Assembly: GCF_028476545.1 (NCBI RefSeq)
Contig: NW_026731886.1
Span: forward strand, 186,001-250,000
Direction: 5' to 3'
Length of the DNA: 64,000 nucleotides
Origin: Physella acuta
Lineage: Eukaryota; Mollusca; Gastropoda; Physidae
The notes under the pieces are model-generated. The model did no database searches, had not been told where the DNA came from, and was given only the letters and a program-made list of their open reading frames with translations. The position numbers were made by a program, and so were the translations under genes. Shown piece after piece: positions 1 through 10,440 of this stretch (position 1 is the first letter of the stretch; each line of letters opens with the position of its first letter).

Positions 1-31
1 AAACTCCTGCTTGTGGCGAGGACTAGGGACT

Positions 32-161
32 GATTGTTTATGATTGTTAGGATTGTTTATGATTGTTAGGATTGTTTATGATTGTTAGCATTGTTTATGA
101 TTGTTAGGATTGTTTATGATTGTTAGGATTGTTTATGATTGTTAGCATTGTTTATGATTGT
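32..161. repeat. 19-bp minisatellite, ~7 copies
   Basis: Tandem copies of gattgtttatgattgttag with a single g/c variant at the unit junction in some copies. No coding sense. Downstream sequence to about 320 is unique and holds nothing recognised. Confidence 0.95.
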
Positions 162-324
162 CTGAATGGGTACTGACAGCCGCACTAGTGGATGGGATTG
201 AAATTATTAATGGCGGCACGCGTACTGAGCTGCTTTATTTCCTGTCACTTGCTACGTCAGCACCGGTACCCAGCATGCCACTGTTGACGTCATACTGGGA
301 CGTCAGGACGTGGCTTGTGATTTA

Positions 325-420
325 CCGATGGTAGTGTGGATGGGTGTGTGGTTGGGTGTGTGTGTGGAGGTATGTGTGGAGATATGTGTGGATCAGTGTG
401 TGGATGGTTGTGTGGAAGGA
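325..420. repeat. G/T-rich degenerate tract opposite to next array
   Basis: A tract of gtgtgg/tatgtgtgga motifs. It is the complement in kind of the CA-rich 12-bp array that begins 45 bp further on, so the two could pair as a hairpin. Motifs are irregular and no fixed period is seen. Confidence 0.6.
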
Positions 421-465
421 CACTAAAAAGATAAGAAACAGAGATAAGACACTCCACGCTGCTTG

Positions 466-985
466 TACACCAACATATACACCCACATATACACCCACAT
501 ATACACCCACACACACACCCACACATACACACCCACATACACATACACACCCACACACACCCACACACACACACCCACATATACACCCACATATACACCC
601 ACATATACACCCACACATACACCCACATATACACCCACATATACACCCACATATACACCCACATATACACCCACATATACACCCACACATACACACCCAC
701 ATACACACCCACATACACATACACACCCACACACACCCACACACACCCACACACACCCACATATACACCCACACATATACACCCACACATATACACCCAC
801 ACATATACACCCACATATACACCCACACATATACACCCACATATACACCCACATACACCCACATATACACCCACATATACACCCACATACACCCACATAT
901 ACACCCACATATACACCCACATATACACCCACATACACCCACATATACACCCACATATACACCCACATATACACCCACATATACG
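466..985. repeat. 12-bp CA/TA-rich minisatellite, ~43 copies
   Basis: Units of acccacatatac with shortened acccacac variants interspersed. A period of 12 leaves long frames open on both strands with Tyr-Thr-Pro/His-Ile and Val-Cys-Gly translations. These are repeat artefacts and not proteins. Confidence 0.97.
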
Positions 986-1071
986 TATACCCTAGCTAGT
1001 ACCATAGTACCACGTATCAACAAACGATGTTGATGCTGTAATGACAACCATACTATTATTGTATTGTGTAG

Positions 1072-1230
1072 GCCACCATTATTTCTCTAGATCCCATGCC
1101 CAAAGTGAATATCTCAGGAACGTTGGGGTCCGACCCTAAGAACCAGCCCGACCCCCCAGAGCCAACCCTAGCCCCACCCCACCAGATACCTGACGAGCAG
1201 GACGTGGGAACGAATCCATCTGAGCCGTAG
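1072..1230 (+). CDS. possible terminal exon or 44-residue ORF, unrecognised
   Basis: An ATG at 1096 opens 44 codons to TAG at 1228. The frame is also open upstream to a gtgtag at 1066-1071 that could act as a splice acceptor. The translation begins MPKVNISGTLGSDPKNQ and ends IPDEQDVGTNPSEP; it is acidic, proline-rich and not repetitive, as in many disordered C-terminal tails. No domain is recognised. An open run of this length in GC-rich DNA is not rare by chance, and the pyrimidine tract before the acceptor is poor. Treat it as a weak candidate lying between two minisatellites. Confidence 0.15.
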   Translation, partial: ATIISLDPMPKVNISGTLGSDPKNQPDPPEPTLAPPHQIPDEQDVGTNPSEP

Positions 1231-1403
1231 AGCAGCTGTAGCCTGACAAGTGTCGGCAGTGTCCTGACGTTAGCCGGAGTGCTAGCACGCTAAGCGTTAC
1301 GCTAAATGTGGGTAGTAGGATAATAGGTGAGACGACGCTAGCAGGTGAGGTGGAGTTAAAGCTTAAAGATGAGGTGTGCTCTGATTGGTGAGATAATGGC
1401 AAC

Positions 1404-2155
1404 ACTATATGTGAGATATACACTAGACAATTCTCTATATGTGAGATATACACTAGACAATTCTCTATATGTTATACACTAGACAATGCTCTATATGTGA
1501 GATATACGCTAGACAATTCTCTATATGTGAGATATACACTAGACAATTCTCTATATGTTATACACTAGACAATGCTCTATATGTGAGATATACGCTAGAC
1601 AATTCTCTATATGTGAGATATACACTAGACAATTCTCTATATGTTATACACTAGACAATGCTCTATATGTGAGATATACGCTAGACAATTCTCTATATGT
1701 GAGATATACACTAGACAATTCTCTATATGTTATACACTAGACAATGCTCTATATGTGAGATATACGCTAGACAATTCTCTATATGTGAGATATACACTAG
1801 ACAATTCTCTATATGTTATACACTAGACAATGCTCTATATGTGAGATATACGCTAGACAATTCTCTATATGTGAGATATACACTAGACAATGCTCTATAT
1901 GTGAGATATACACTAGACAATGCTCTATATGTGAGATATACACTAAACAATTATCTATATGTGAGATATACACTAGACAATGCTCTATATATATGCGATA
2001 AACGCTTGACAATGCTTTGTGAGATATGCGCTGGGCTACGCTCCATATGTGAGATATACGCTAGACAATGCTCTGTGAAATATGCGCTAGACAATGCATT
2101 ATATGTGAGATAAACGCTAGACTACGCTCCGTATGTGAGATATACGCTAGACAAT
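1404..2155. repeat. 26/30-bp minisatellite with 86-bp higher-order trimer
   Basis: The basic 30-bp unit is gtgagatatacactagac followed by aattctctatat; a 26-bp variant begins gttatacactagacaat. From about 1469 to 1900 the order 26+30+30 repeats exactly as an 86-bp block about five times. The array then decays into single 30-bp units and degenerate copies to about 2155. The same short frame reappears every 86 bp, which is a repeat artefact. Confidence 0.97.
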
Positions 2156-2159
2156 GCCA

Positions 2160-2454
2160 ACGTGAGCACTACAAGCGGTGAGATGTAGCACCCAGTCCCA
2201 GCACGCTAAACGGTGTTGAGCCAAACCCCCACCCTGCAACCCTAACCCTGCAACCCTAACCCTAATGAAAACTGTCAGTGAAGAGTCGGCGGCAGATGAG
2301 TTTCATTACATCAGAGGCAAGCGGGTGAGGATTATTTTGTTAGCTCTACCCCCCCCCCCCCCCCACCCCACCCCTGCTCATGTCTGTTTGCACGTGAAAC
2401 ATTCCTGTGACGAAATCTTTCCTCAATGAAGTGTCGCCAGTCGGCAATAACCCT
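2160..2454. other. unique spacer with 16-base C run
   Basis: Non-repetitive sequence apart from the telomere-like motif and a pure C run at 2349-2364. No gene or RNA recognised. Confidence 0.6.
2236..2268. repeat. short CCCTAA-like degenerate telomeric motif
   Basis: Alternating aaccctgc and aaccctaa motifs, about five. They resemble the complement of the metazoan TTAGGG telomere repeat but are too short and impure to be more than an interstitial telomere-like stretch. Confidence 0.5.
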
Positions 2455-2692
2455 TGAAGCCAATCAGGAAAGGGAGGTAAATAAACTTTTCCTCCTTTTG
2501 AAATAGGGGAGAGAATTAGCAACGTTTCGCCTTTCAGCCTTCATCAGCGCTCCCATCGGGTGGCCCAACACCTGTCCACACTTTTCTATTTTTAGCTGTC
2601 TTTGTATCTCTGTAATTATGTGCGAGTGTGCCTGCATCTCTCTTTCTATTCTTACATACATACATACATACGTACATACATACACACACATA

Positions 2693-2695
<3 letters not shown>
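2455..2695 (-). mobile_element. possible Penelope-like relic with hammerhead-like core
   Basis: On the minus strand CTGATGA (2541-2547) is followed 12 bases later by GAAAC (2524-2528), the arrangement of the conserved core of hammerhead ribozymes. Closely similar motifs (CTGATGAAGGC, loop, then GAAACG) are known from the terminal repeats of Penelope-like retroelements. The intervening stem here is imperfect, so activity is doubtful. A 77-codon minus-strand frame covers the same stretch but matches no domain I recognise. Ends are not defined; the fragment runs into a TACA/TA microsatellite. The identification rests on one motif. Confidence 0.3.

Positions 2696-2738
<43 letters not shown>
2650..2738. 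repeat. TACA then TA microsatellite
   Basis: Tetranucleotide taca units at 2654-2692 pass into a pure TA tract at 2697-2738. Confidence 0.95.
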
Positions 2739-2743
<5 letters not shown>

Positions 2744-2972
2744 GCTAAAAGAGTCATCATTCAGAATGGCCTAGTATGATCCAACAAAGTAATGTTGAAA
2801 TAAACATACACCCTCCTACCCCCCACCCACCCCCTCCACCCCGACACACACACTACAGTTCTAATTTAGTAACAATGCACTTACATTTCACTCCCTCCAA
2901 CAATTGTTACAATTTTAGAAAATATGCAGGAAGGTGAAGGTCAGATTACAACCCGGTGCCAAACCACGCACT
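2739..2972. other. unique spacer
   Basis: Mixed sequence with a C-rich patch near 2815-2845. Nothing recognised. Confidence 0.6.
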
Positions 2973-3127
2973 CACATACATATGTTAACCACGTAAACCA
3001 ACACATACATATGTTAACCAGGTAAACCAACACATACATATGTTAACCACGTAAACCAACACATACATATGTTAACCACGTAAACAAACACATACATATG
3101 TTAACCACGTAAACCAACACATACAGA
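2973..3127. repeat. 29-bp minisatellite, ~5 copies
   Basis: Unit begins cacatacatatgttaacca and ends cgtaaaccaa. Copies are nearly identical. Confidence 0.95.
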
Positions 3128-3465
3128 TGCTACGTCACGACACCAATGTAGACTGTTGTTGTCATGATGAGAAGATGGTGTTCTAATATTGACAGCCACT
3201 GATGGTGTGTCTTGTAATGTCAGGGTGTGTTTGGGGGTGGGGTGAGGTGGAGTTTGGGGTTGGGGTTGAGTTTGGGGGAGGGTGTTGTGGCTGGAATGTT
3301 GTGAGTGGTAGACCATGGTAAACGATTTAAAATCAGTCCGTACGGCCTAACCGAAGTGGTATTTTAATTAGTGTCAGATTAGGTGGGGCGGGTTGATTGA
3401 AGGGGGGTAATGGGGGATAAGTGTAGGGGGGGGGGGTGATTGTACGTTGTGAGGAATAGAGGCGG
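3128..3465. other. unique spacer, G-rich
   Basis: Contains G/T-rich patches at 3225-3300 and 3380-3440 including an 11-base G run. Open frames exist but show no recognisable domain. Confidence 0.6.
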
Positions 3466-3590
3466 GGCACCAGGTTCTAAACTTTAGGCACCATGTTCTA
3501 GGCACTTAATTTTAGGCACCAGGTTCTAGGCACTAAACTTTAGGCACCAGGTTCTAGGCACTAAACTTTAGGCACCAGGTTCTAGGCACA
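3466..3590. repeat. 28-bp minisatellite, ~4 copies
   Basis: Unit gcaccaggttctaggcacta plus aactttag; the first copy is shortened. Confidence 0.95.
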
Positions 3591-4050
3591 AGAGACTTGC
3601 CATCTAATTAAATGTGTAAACACTGCTCACGGTTGAGTTCATGCCCTCGTCTGACCTTCATAAAGTCGTGAACTGATTGACTGGGGGGGGGGGGGGGAGA
3701 CTCGTGTTTTCTTAAACCGCTGGAGATCTACCCAGGGGAAACAACCACACTGGCAGACGATGGAACCCGGGGGTGTGGCAGGAAGTAATGAGCCATGGGG
3801 GGGGGGGGGGGGTGGGGTGCCGGGCTTAATTAATAATTCACTAATTAGTTCTCGAATGGTACATCACACATATTTGGATAGCTATTTCAACCTTGTACGA
3901 AGTCCGTTGGTGGATTTGTTCTCACGACATTTGCTGCATGGATGAATTTGGGTCACCGAGTGATATGTATATGTGACATCTACATGACATTACTATGACA
4001 TATTTGGCGTGTCTGTCACATCAATATAACAAGTCGAGACCGACATTGTT
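3591..4050. other. unique spacer with two long G runs
   Basis: Pure G runs at 3683-3697 and 3797-3812. The rest is mixed sequence without a recognised gene. Confidence 0.6.
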
Positions 4051-4051
4051 C

Positions 4052-4420
4052 AGACAGCACTAATGTACTAGAGGAAAGACAGCACTAATGTATTAGAGGA
4101 AAGACAGCACTAATGTACTAGAGGAAAGACAGCACTAATGTACTAGAGGAAAGACAGCACTAATGTACTAGAGGAAAGACAGCACTAATGTACTACAAGA
4201 AAGACAGCACTAATGTACTAAAGGAAAGACAGCACTAATGTACTAGAGGAAAGACAGCACTAATGTACTACAAGAAAGACAGCACTAATGTACTAGAGGA
4301 AAGACAGCACTAACGTACTAGAGGAAAGACAGCACTAATGTACTACAAGAAAGACAGCACTAATGTACTAAAGACAGCACTAATGTACTAGAGGAAAGAC
4401 AACACTAATGTACTACAAGA
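4052..4420. repeat. 25-bp minisatellite, ~15 copies
   Basis: Unit aaagacagcactaatgtact followed by agagg or acaag; the two tail variants alternate irregularly. One copy lacks the tail. Confidence 0.97.
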
Positions 4421-4436
4421 CTCACTAAGTACTCAC

Positions 4437-4699
4437 CAGTGTGAGGGCTATGACAGAGTGGCCGAGGTTATCCCTGGTCTCAGCTGTCTCGATGGAATGG
4501 TGACCTTTGACCCCGACACGCCCGGGAATGAGGGATGATAACGGAGTGGAACTCAGCACAGCACAGCCGTCATACTGGGGTCGTCTGCTCGTGTGCTAGT
4601 GGGGTCACGTTGGTGGGGTCGTGTAGGGGATCCAGTGAGGGTCAGAAGAAAATGGACAATGACGTCATCATGACCCAGGAGCTTAGAGTCCCAAAAAGC
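4437..4699 (-). CDS. candidate internal exon with strong splice signals, frame not continuous
   Basis: On the minus strand a T-rich tract ending ttgttttttacag lies directly before 4699, a textbook 3' splice site. GTGAGTACT at 4436-4428 is a strong 5' splice site. The 263 nt between them have no single open frame. From the acceptor one frame runs 47 codons (beginning AFWDSKLLGHDDVIVHFLLT). A different frame is open for about 52 codons into the donor (ending ETRDNLGHSVIALTL). It could be a non-coding exon, a UTR exon, or a coding exon carrying a frameshift. No protein family is recognised. The 25-bp array starts just beyond the donor, which would place that array in an intron. Confidence 0.3.
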
Positions 4700-4939
4700 C
4701 TGTAAAAAACAAAAACAAAAAATGTAACAAAATTTTAACATTTCAGCGACACTTTGGTTAACAGCTGGTACTTGGTGCTGTTGTTTATTAGCTTATCAAC
4801 ATGTTGTTCAATGGTTGGTACTTGCTGCTGCTGTAAATTAGCTTATAAACACTTTGTCTGTGTACAGTGTTATTGTAGAACATAATCTCTTTGTTTTGTT
4901 TCGTTTTTGTACAGTTTTTAAACTTTGTCGGAGTTTTTT
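4700..4939. other. A/T-rich spacer, degenerate precursor of next array
   Basis: Contains the polypyrimidine tract of the minus-strand acceptor at 4700-4725, two loose copies of a cagctggtacttg motif, and from 4860 degenerate relatives of the following 38-bp unit. Confidence 0.6.
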
Positions 4940-5315
4940 TTTCTGTGTCATATTTTTGTACACCCTTACTGTCGTTTCTGTGAGATATATTTTTGAACAT
5001 TATTTTTTCGTAGTTTGTGGGATATATTTTGTTGAACATTATTTTGTCGTGTTTGTGAGATATAAGATTATTTTGTCGTGTTTGTGAGATATATTTTGTT
5101 GAACATTATTTTGTCGTTTCTGTGAGATATATTTTGTTGAACATTATTTTGTCGTTTCTGTGAGATATATTTTGTTGAACATTATTTTGTCGTTTCTGTG
5201 AGATATATTTTGTTGAACATTATTTTGTCGTTTCTGTGAGATATATTTTGTTGAACATTATTTTGTCGTTTCTGTGAGATATATTTTGTTGAACATTATT
5301 TTGTCGTTGTTTGTG
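4940..5315. repeat. 38-bp A/T-rich minisatellite, ~8 copies
   Basis: Unit begins tgagatatattttgttgaac and ends ttttgtcgtttctg. The rightmost copies are near-identical; the left ones are degenerate and shorter. Confidence 0.95.
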
Positions 5316-5367
5316 GGTTGGGAAAGAGAAATCTTAATGCGATCAATATATGGTTTCTTATTTCTAG

Positions 5368-5480
5368 TTTTAATCTTGTAACAAATTATCGATTTCAAGG
5401 AAAGTTGAAGCAGATTATTTTACAAGATGGCGATATCCTTCAGGCAAAGCTACATTTGTTCGTCTGGGTGATCTTAGATG
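5368..5480 (+). CDS. candidate internal exon ending at donor-like array
   Basis: A pyrimidine-rich tract ending ttcttatttctag (AG at 5366-5367) precedes a frame open for 37 codons; GTGAGCTAA at 5481 supplies a donor. The translation starts FNLVTNYRFQGKLKQIILQD and ends LFVWVILD. It is non-repetitive with ordinary amino-acid composition, but no family is recognised. The donor motif is itself the start of the 23-bp minisatellite that follows, so the array would begin at the exon-intron border. Exon phase would be 1 at both ends. A chance coincidence of signals remains possible. Confidence 0.3.
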
Positions 5481-6792
5481 GTGAGCTAAATGGTGAGCTA
5501 AGGTGATGTTAAATAGTGAGCTAAGGTGATGTTAAATGGTGAGCTAAAGTGATGTCAAATGGTGAGCTAAATGGTGGGCTAAGGTGATGTTAAATGGTAA
5601 GCTAAGGTTATGTCAACTGGTGAGCTAAAGTGATGTCAAATGGTGAGCTAAATGGTGGGCTAAGGTTATGTTAAATGGTAAGCTAAGGTTATGTCAAATG
5701 GTGAGCTAAGGTGTTGTTAAATGGTGAGCTGAGGTGATGGACTATGTTGAGTTAAGCTGATATTAAATGGTGAGCTAAGGTAATGTTAAATGGTGAGCTA
5801 CGGTGATGTTAAATAGTGAGCTAAGATGATGTCAAATGGTGAGCTAAATGGTGAGCTAAGGTGATGTTAAATGGTGAGCTAAGGTGATGTCAAATAGTGA
5901 GCTAATGTGTTGTTAAATGGTGAGCTAAGGAGATGTTAAATGGTGAGCTAAGGTGATGTCAAATAGTGAGCTAATGTGTTGTTAAATGGTGGGCTAAGGT
6001 GTTGTTAAATGGTGAGCTAAGGGCTAAGGTGATGTTAAATGGTGAGCTAAGGTGATGTCAAATGGTGAGCTAAGGTGATGTCAAATGGTGAGCTAATGTG
6101 TTGTTAAATGGTGAGCTAAGGTGATGTCAAATGGTGAGCTAAGGTGATGTCAAATGGTGAGCTGAGGTGATGTTAAATGGTGGGCTAAGGTGATGTTAAA
6201 TGGTGAGCTGAGGTGATGTCAAATGGTGAGCTAAGGTGATGTCAAATAGTGAGCTAAGGTGATGTTAAATGGTGAGCTAAGGTGATGTCAAATGGTGAGC
6301 TAAGGTGATGTTAAATGGTGAGCTAAGGTGATGTCAAATGGTGAGCTAAGGTGATGTCAAATGGTGAGCTAAGGTGATGTCAAATGGTGAGCTAAGGTGA
6401 TGTTAGATGGTGAGCTAAATGGTGAGCTAAGGTGATGTCAAATGGTGAGCTAATGTGTTGTTAAATGGTGAGCTAAGGTGATGTCAAATGGTGAGCTAAG
6501 GTGATGTCAAATGGTGAGCTAAGGTGATGTTAAATGGTGAGCTAAGGGCTAAGGTGATGTTAAATGGTGAGCTAAGGTGATGTTAAATGGTGAGCTAAGG
6601 TGATGTTAGATGGTGAGCTAAATGGTGAGCTAAGGTGATGTCAAATGGTGAGCTAAGGTGATGTTAGATGGTGAGCTAAGGTGATGTTAAATGGTGAGCT
6701 AAGGTGATGTTAAATGGTGAGCTAAGGTGATGTTAAATGGTGAGCTAAGGTGATGTCAAATGGTGAGCTAAGGTGATGTTAAATGGTGAGCT
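5481..6792. repeat. 23-bp minisatellite, ~57 copies, unit carries a 5' splice-site motif
   Basis: Unit ggtgagctaaggtgatgt plus taaat or caaat. Length variants delete or duplicate parts (ggtgagctaaat, gggctaagg). Each unit contains tGGTGAGCTAAG, a good match to an animal 5' splice site. It is 1.3 kb long and starts immediately after a candidate exon. Confidence 0.97.
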
Positions 6793-6945
6793 ATATGGCT
6801 ATACCTGCAACAATATTTCGCTCATTTTCTATAACAAAGACATTATTGAGAATATTGAGATATCGGGTCTTAAGGACGTGTTTCGTATAATTTGTGAAAT
6901 ATGACGTGTGGTAGACTTAGTCATGTCATCAAAAATAAGGTCACC

Positions 6946-7060
6946 ATATGTGGTCAGTATTATGTGGTCAGTGTTATGTGGTTAGTGTTATGTGGTCAGT
7001 ATTATGTGGTCAGTATTATGTGGTCAGTATTATGTGGTCAGTGTTATGTGGTCAGTTTTG
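6946..7060. repeat. 14-bp minisatellite, ~8 copies
   Basis: Unit tatgtggtcagtat or tatgtggtcagtgt. Confidence 0.95.
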
Positions 7061-8230
7061 TGTTTTTTTTATCAATGTGATTCAAAAATCCCCATTTTGA
7101 TATCCATAGCATCCACTCCTTGCCAGCTGTAGTGTGGATAAAAATCCCCTGAACCGACTGTGTTTTTGACACCTCAGCTAAATGCATTACGTCACAGTTC
7201 CTGTCTGTCTTGCCGCGTTAGTGCTCACGACATTATACTAAGTGGTGGGGTGGGCTGTAGAGGTTGGAGGTGGGGCGGGGTGTGGGGGGGTGTGGGGGGA
7301 GCGTGGATTCGGTTGTACTATGGGGAGTGGTGGGGGCAGGGGCAGCCAGTTTCAAACTTTTTGTCACTGTGTTTCCCCTGAAAAACTTGAAAGATAATTC
7401 CATCTTCCATGTAAAGTAGAATTGCTTGTAACTTTGTGTATCTTGATGTTTACTGTAATTTGTATATACCCTACAGCTTGACACATCGTGTAGTTGAGTG
7501 TTTATTTTTAACAAACAAACGCACCCGGTGATAGGGTAGCCGTAAATGGGATATTGATCTTGTCATCTGGAGACAAACTTTAGTATAACAAATCTATATT
7601 GTTGTAAAGATTGTAGGCCCTGTTTCCGTTAAACTTTTCTCACTAGAACTTGTCTGAACTTCTAAAAAAGAACCTCCCCAAAAAGGCGCACGTCCAAAAA
7701 ATTCGCGCCTCCCATACTAAAAAAAAAATACGATCCTACAAATGATTCATAGTTTTGCTAACCCCCCCCCCCCCCCGAACTGACACCTCTCTATCCTTAC
7801 ATCAATGATCAGTCACACGGAATTTGGGACGTTATGTTACAGGTTCTGATCCACCTGACTCCAACGGGCCAACATTTGGGCCACGGAAGTTTAGGCCAAG
7901 ATAGTTTGCGCCAGAAGCGTTAGGGCCAAGAAAGTTTTGAATTCTTGCATGGCCCGCGGCTGGGATTAAAGGTCCAGATTCTCATTTGGCCAGGGCCAAT
8001 AGATCAGGAGACAACTGACATCCCGGCCCCCGTCACTCAGCGGGGAAAGATTGGAAACCTTGACCCTGCTCTTCGGCCTGTCACGTGATTTCCGGGAATC
8101 AACAGACACGCCTCTCCCCCTCCCATGTCAGCTGCCCTATGTGGGCATGTCACATGGTGCCCTATCCTGTGGGCATGGCACGTGGTGGTAGGCACTAGCC
8201 ATTTGGAAGCTGGGATATCAAGGATTATTT
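7061..8230. other. 1.2-kb mostly unique stretch
   Basis: Holds a G-rich patch at 7244-7345, a 15-base C run at 7762-7776, and four loose copies of a gggccaagaaagttt-like motif at 7866-7940. A duplicated gtgggcatg motif lies near 8140-8185. There are CACGTG sites but no supported gene. Confidence 0.6.
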
Positions 8231-9376
8231 ACATCCAAGACTAGTATCTTAATCCAAGACTAGTATCTTGATCCAAGAGAAGTATCTTAATCCAGGAGAA
8301 GTGTCTTAATCCAAGAGAAGTATCTTAATCCAAGAGAAGTATCTTAATCCAAGAGAAGTATCTTAATCCAGGAGAAGTGTCTTAATCCAAGAGAAGTATC
8401 TTAATCCAAGAGAAGTATCTTAATCCAAGAGAAGTATCTTAATCCAAGAGAAGTATCTTAATCCAGGAGAAGTGTCTTAATCCAGGAGAAGTATCTTAAT
8501 CCAGGAGAAGTATCTTAATCCAAGAGAAGTATCTTAATCCAGGAGAAGTGTCTTAATCCAGGAGAAGTATCTTAATCCAGGAGAAGTATCTTAATCCAAG
8601 AGAAGTATCTTAATCCAAGAGACGTATTTTAATCCAAGAGAAGTTTCTTAATCCAAGAGAAGTATCTTAATCCAAGAGAAGTGTCTTAATCCAAGAGAAG
8701 TATCTTAATCCAAGTATCTTAATCCAAGAGAAGTATCTTAATCCAGGAGAAATGTCTTAATCCAAGAGAAGTATCTTAATCCAAGAGAAGTTTCATAATC
8801 CAGGAGAAGTATCTTAATCCAAGAGAAGTATCTTAATCCAAGAGAAGTATCTTAATCCAAGAGAAGTTTCATAATCCAGGAGAAGTATCTTAATCCAGGA
8901 GAAGTATCTTAATCCAGGAGAAATGTCTTAATCCAAGAGAAGTATCTTAATCCAAGAGAAGTATCTTAATCCAAGAGAAGTTTCATAATCCAGGAGAAGT
9001 ATCTTAATCCAGGAGAAGTATCTTAATCCAGGAGAAATGTCTTAATCCAAGAGAAGTTTCATAATCCAGGAGAAGTATCTTAATCCAAAAGAACTGTCTT
9101 AATCCAAGAGAAGTTTCATAATCCAGGAGAAGTATCTTAATCCAGGAGAAGTATCTTAATCCAGGAGAAATGTCTTAATCCAAGAGAAGTATCTTAATCC
9201 AAGAGAAGTATCTTAATCCAAGAGAAGTTTCATAATCCAGGAGAAGTATCTTAATCCAGGAGAAGTATCTTAATCCAGGAGAAATGTCTTAATCCAAGAG
9301 AAGTTTCATAATCCAGGAGAAGTATCTTAATCCAAAAGAACTGTCTTAATCCAGGAGTTTCGACTTAATCCAAGGC
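8231..9376. repeat. 19-bp minisatellite, ~60 copies
   Basis: Unit aatccaagagaagtatctt with variants aatccaggagaag, gtgtctt, aatgtctt and tttcata. The variant order repeats in the right half (for example the tttcata-ggag-ggag-aatg block recurs), indicating segmental duplication within the array. Confidence 0.97.
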
Positions 9377-9660
9377 TAGTATCCACGAGTAGTCCCAGAA
9401 AGCGAGAGCCGGATCTTCTGCATGAAGCCAGCAGCAAACGATGGGAGATAATTCACTTCCCTCCCTTTCTACGAGCACTCGGGCGGAAAAATTAGCCGTC
9501 TCATCCAAAATTTATTGTGTATTTTTCAGACCCGGGGGGGGGGGGGGGGGGCACCACTCACGTTCTAGAAATTCTCACTTGAGAAAAATAGTTGTCACAG
9601 GGAACAAGAAAAATCCGAGATTTTGAAATATCGGAAATCTGTGTTTCCTAGCGACGAACA
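9377..9660. other. unique spacer with 18-base G run
   Basis: G run at 9534-9551; otherwise mixed sequence with nothing recognised. Confidence 0.6.
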
Positions 9661-9815
9661 ATTCCTCTCTCTCTCACATACACACACACTCGCCCATACA
9701 CACAGACAATCACATCCACACACAAACACACATAAACTTACACACACACACATACGCACACAAACATACTCATATGCACACATTAACATACACAGAAACA
9801 CAAACACATATAATT
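9661..9815. repeat. CA-rich degenerate microsatellite
   Basis: Irregular cacacata/cacacaaac motifs. Open frames here on both strands are low-complexity. Confidence 0.9.
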
Positions 9816-9860
9816 TTACTCCCCCCCTCCCCCGCACCTCAACATCAGGAGATCATAAGT

Positions 9861-9945
9861 AAGGTGGATCTAAGGTTGTGTGTTAAGGTGGACCTAAGGT
9901 TGTGTGTTAAGGTGGACCTAAGGTCCTGAGATAAGGTGGACCTTA
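9861..9945. repeat. 24-bp minisatellite, ~4 copies
   Basis: Unit aaggtggacctaaggttg plus tgtgtt; the last copies diverge. Confidence 0.92.
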
Positions 9946-10440
9946 CAGTGGAGATAAAAGAAAATATTTGGGCAGTAAACAAGAGATGGAACAGCTCGGT
10001 TCCCCCGGGAACCTCCCCTGGACCCCCGGGAACCTCTCCTGGTTCCGACTGGACAGGCAGGAAATTGCCTGTCTCCCAGCCTGCTCGTCGTGACGTCACA
10101 GCGCGTGCGTGTTGGGGCACAGAAAATTTTGTCCAATCAGATGTAAGACAACGTCACGTGACTAGAAAACTGTAGGCGTGGCCTTGTACTCACTCATAAA
10201 CACAATGACAATATTAACTCACACACATACACACAAACACAGGCCCGCTGAGAAAGATTTAACCGACACCCCAGCCTGTAAAACACACACTCAAGGATGC
10301 TCGTACAATGCACGTGATTCAGTGCTCACCCTCCAAGTATTAAAACGTTTTACGCGCGTGTAATTGCCGCCAACGATTCCATTTGAAACCCTCGAGATGT
10401 GCTAGATAAACTACGTCACCTCTTTAACTCCTGGATCTTA
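9946..10440. promoter_or_regulatory. CpG-containing island with CRE, CCAAT and E-box sites
   Basis: In about 100 bp there is a consensus CRE TGACGTCA at 10091-10098, a CCAAT motif near 10133 and CACGTG at 10155-10160, in a locally GC/CpG-richer stretch. Also present are two copies of a cccccgggaacctc motif (10004-10040) and an 8-bp inverted repeat gacaggca/tgcctgtc at 10051-10072. No TATA box or start site can be fixed. Regulatory function is inference from motif clustering only. Confidence 0.2.

Noticed and set aside
1404-2155. CRISPR-like look of regular direct repeats
   Set aside because: No unique spacers: units abut directly and variants follow an 86-bp higher-order pattern. The sequence is eukaryotic.
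2236-2268. True telomere
   Set aside because: Only about five impure motifs, internal, with unrelated sequence on both sides.
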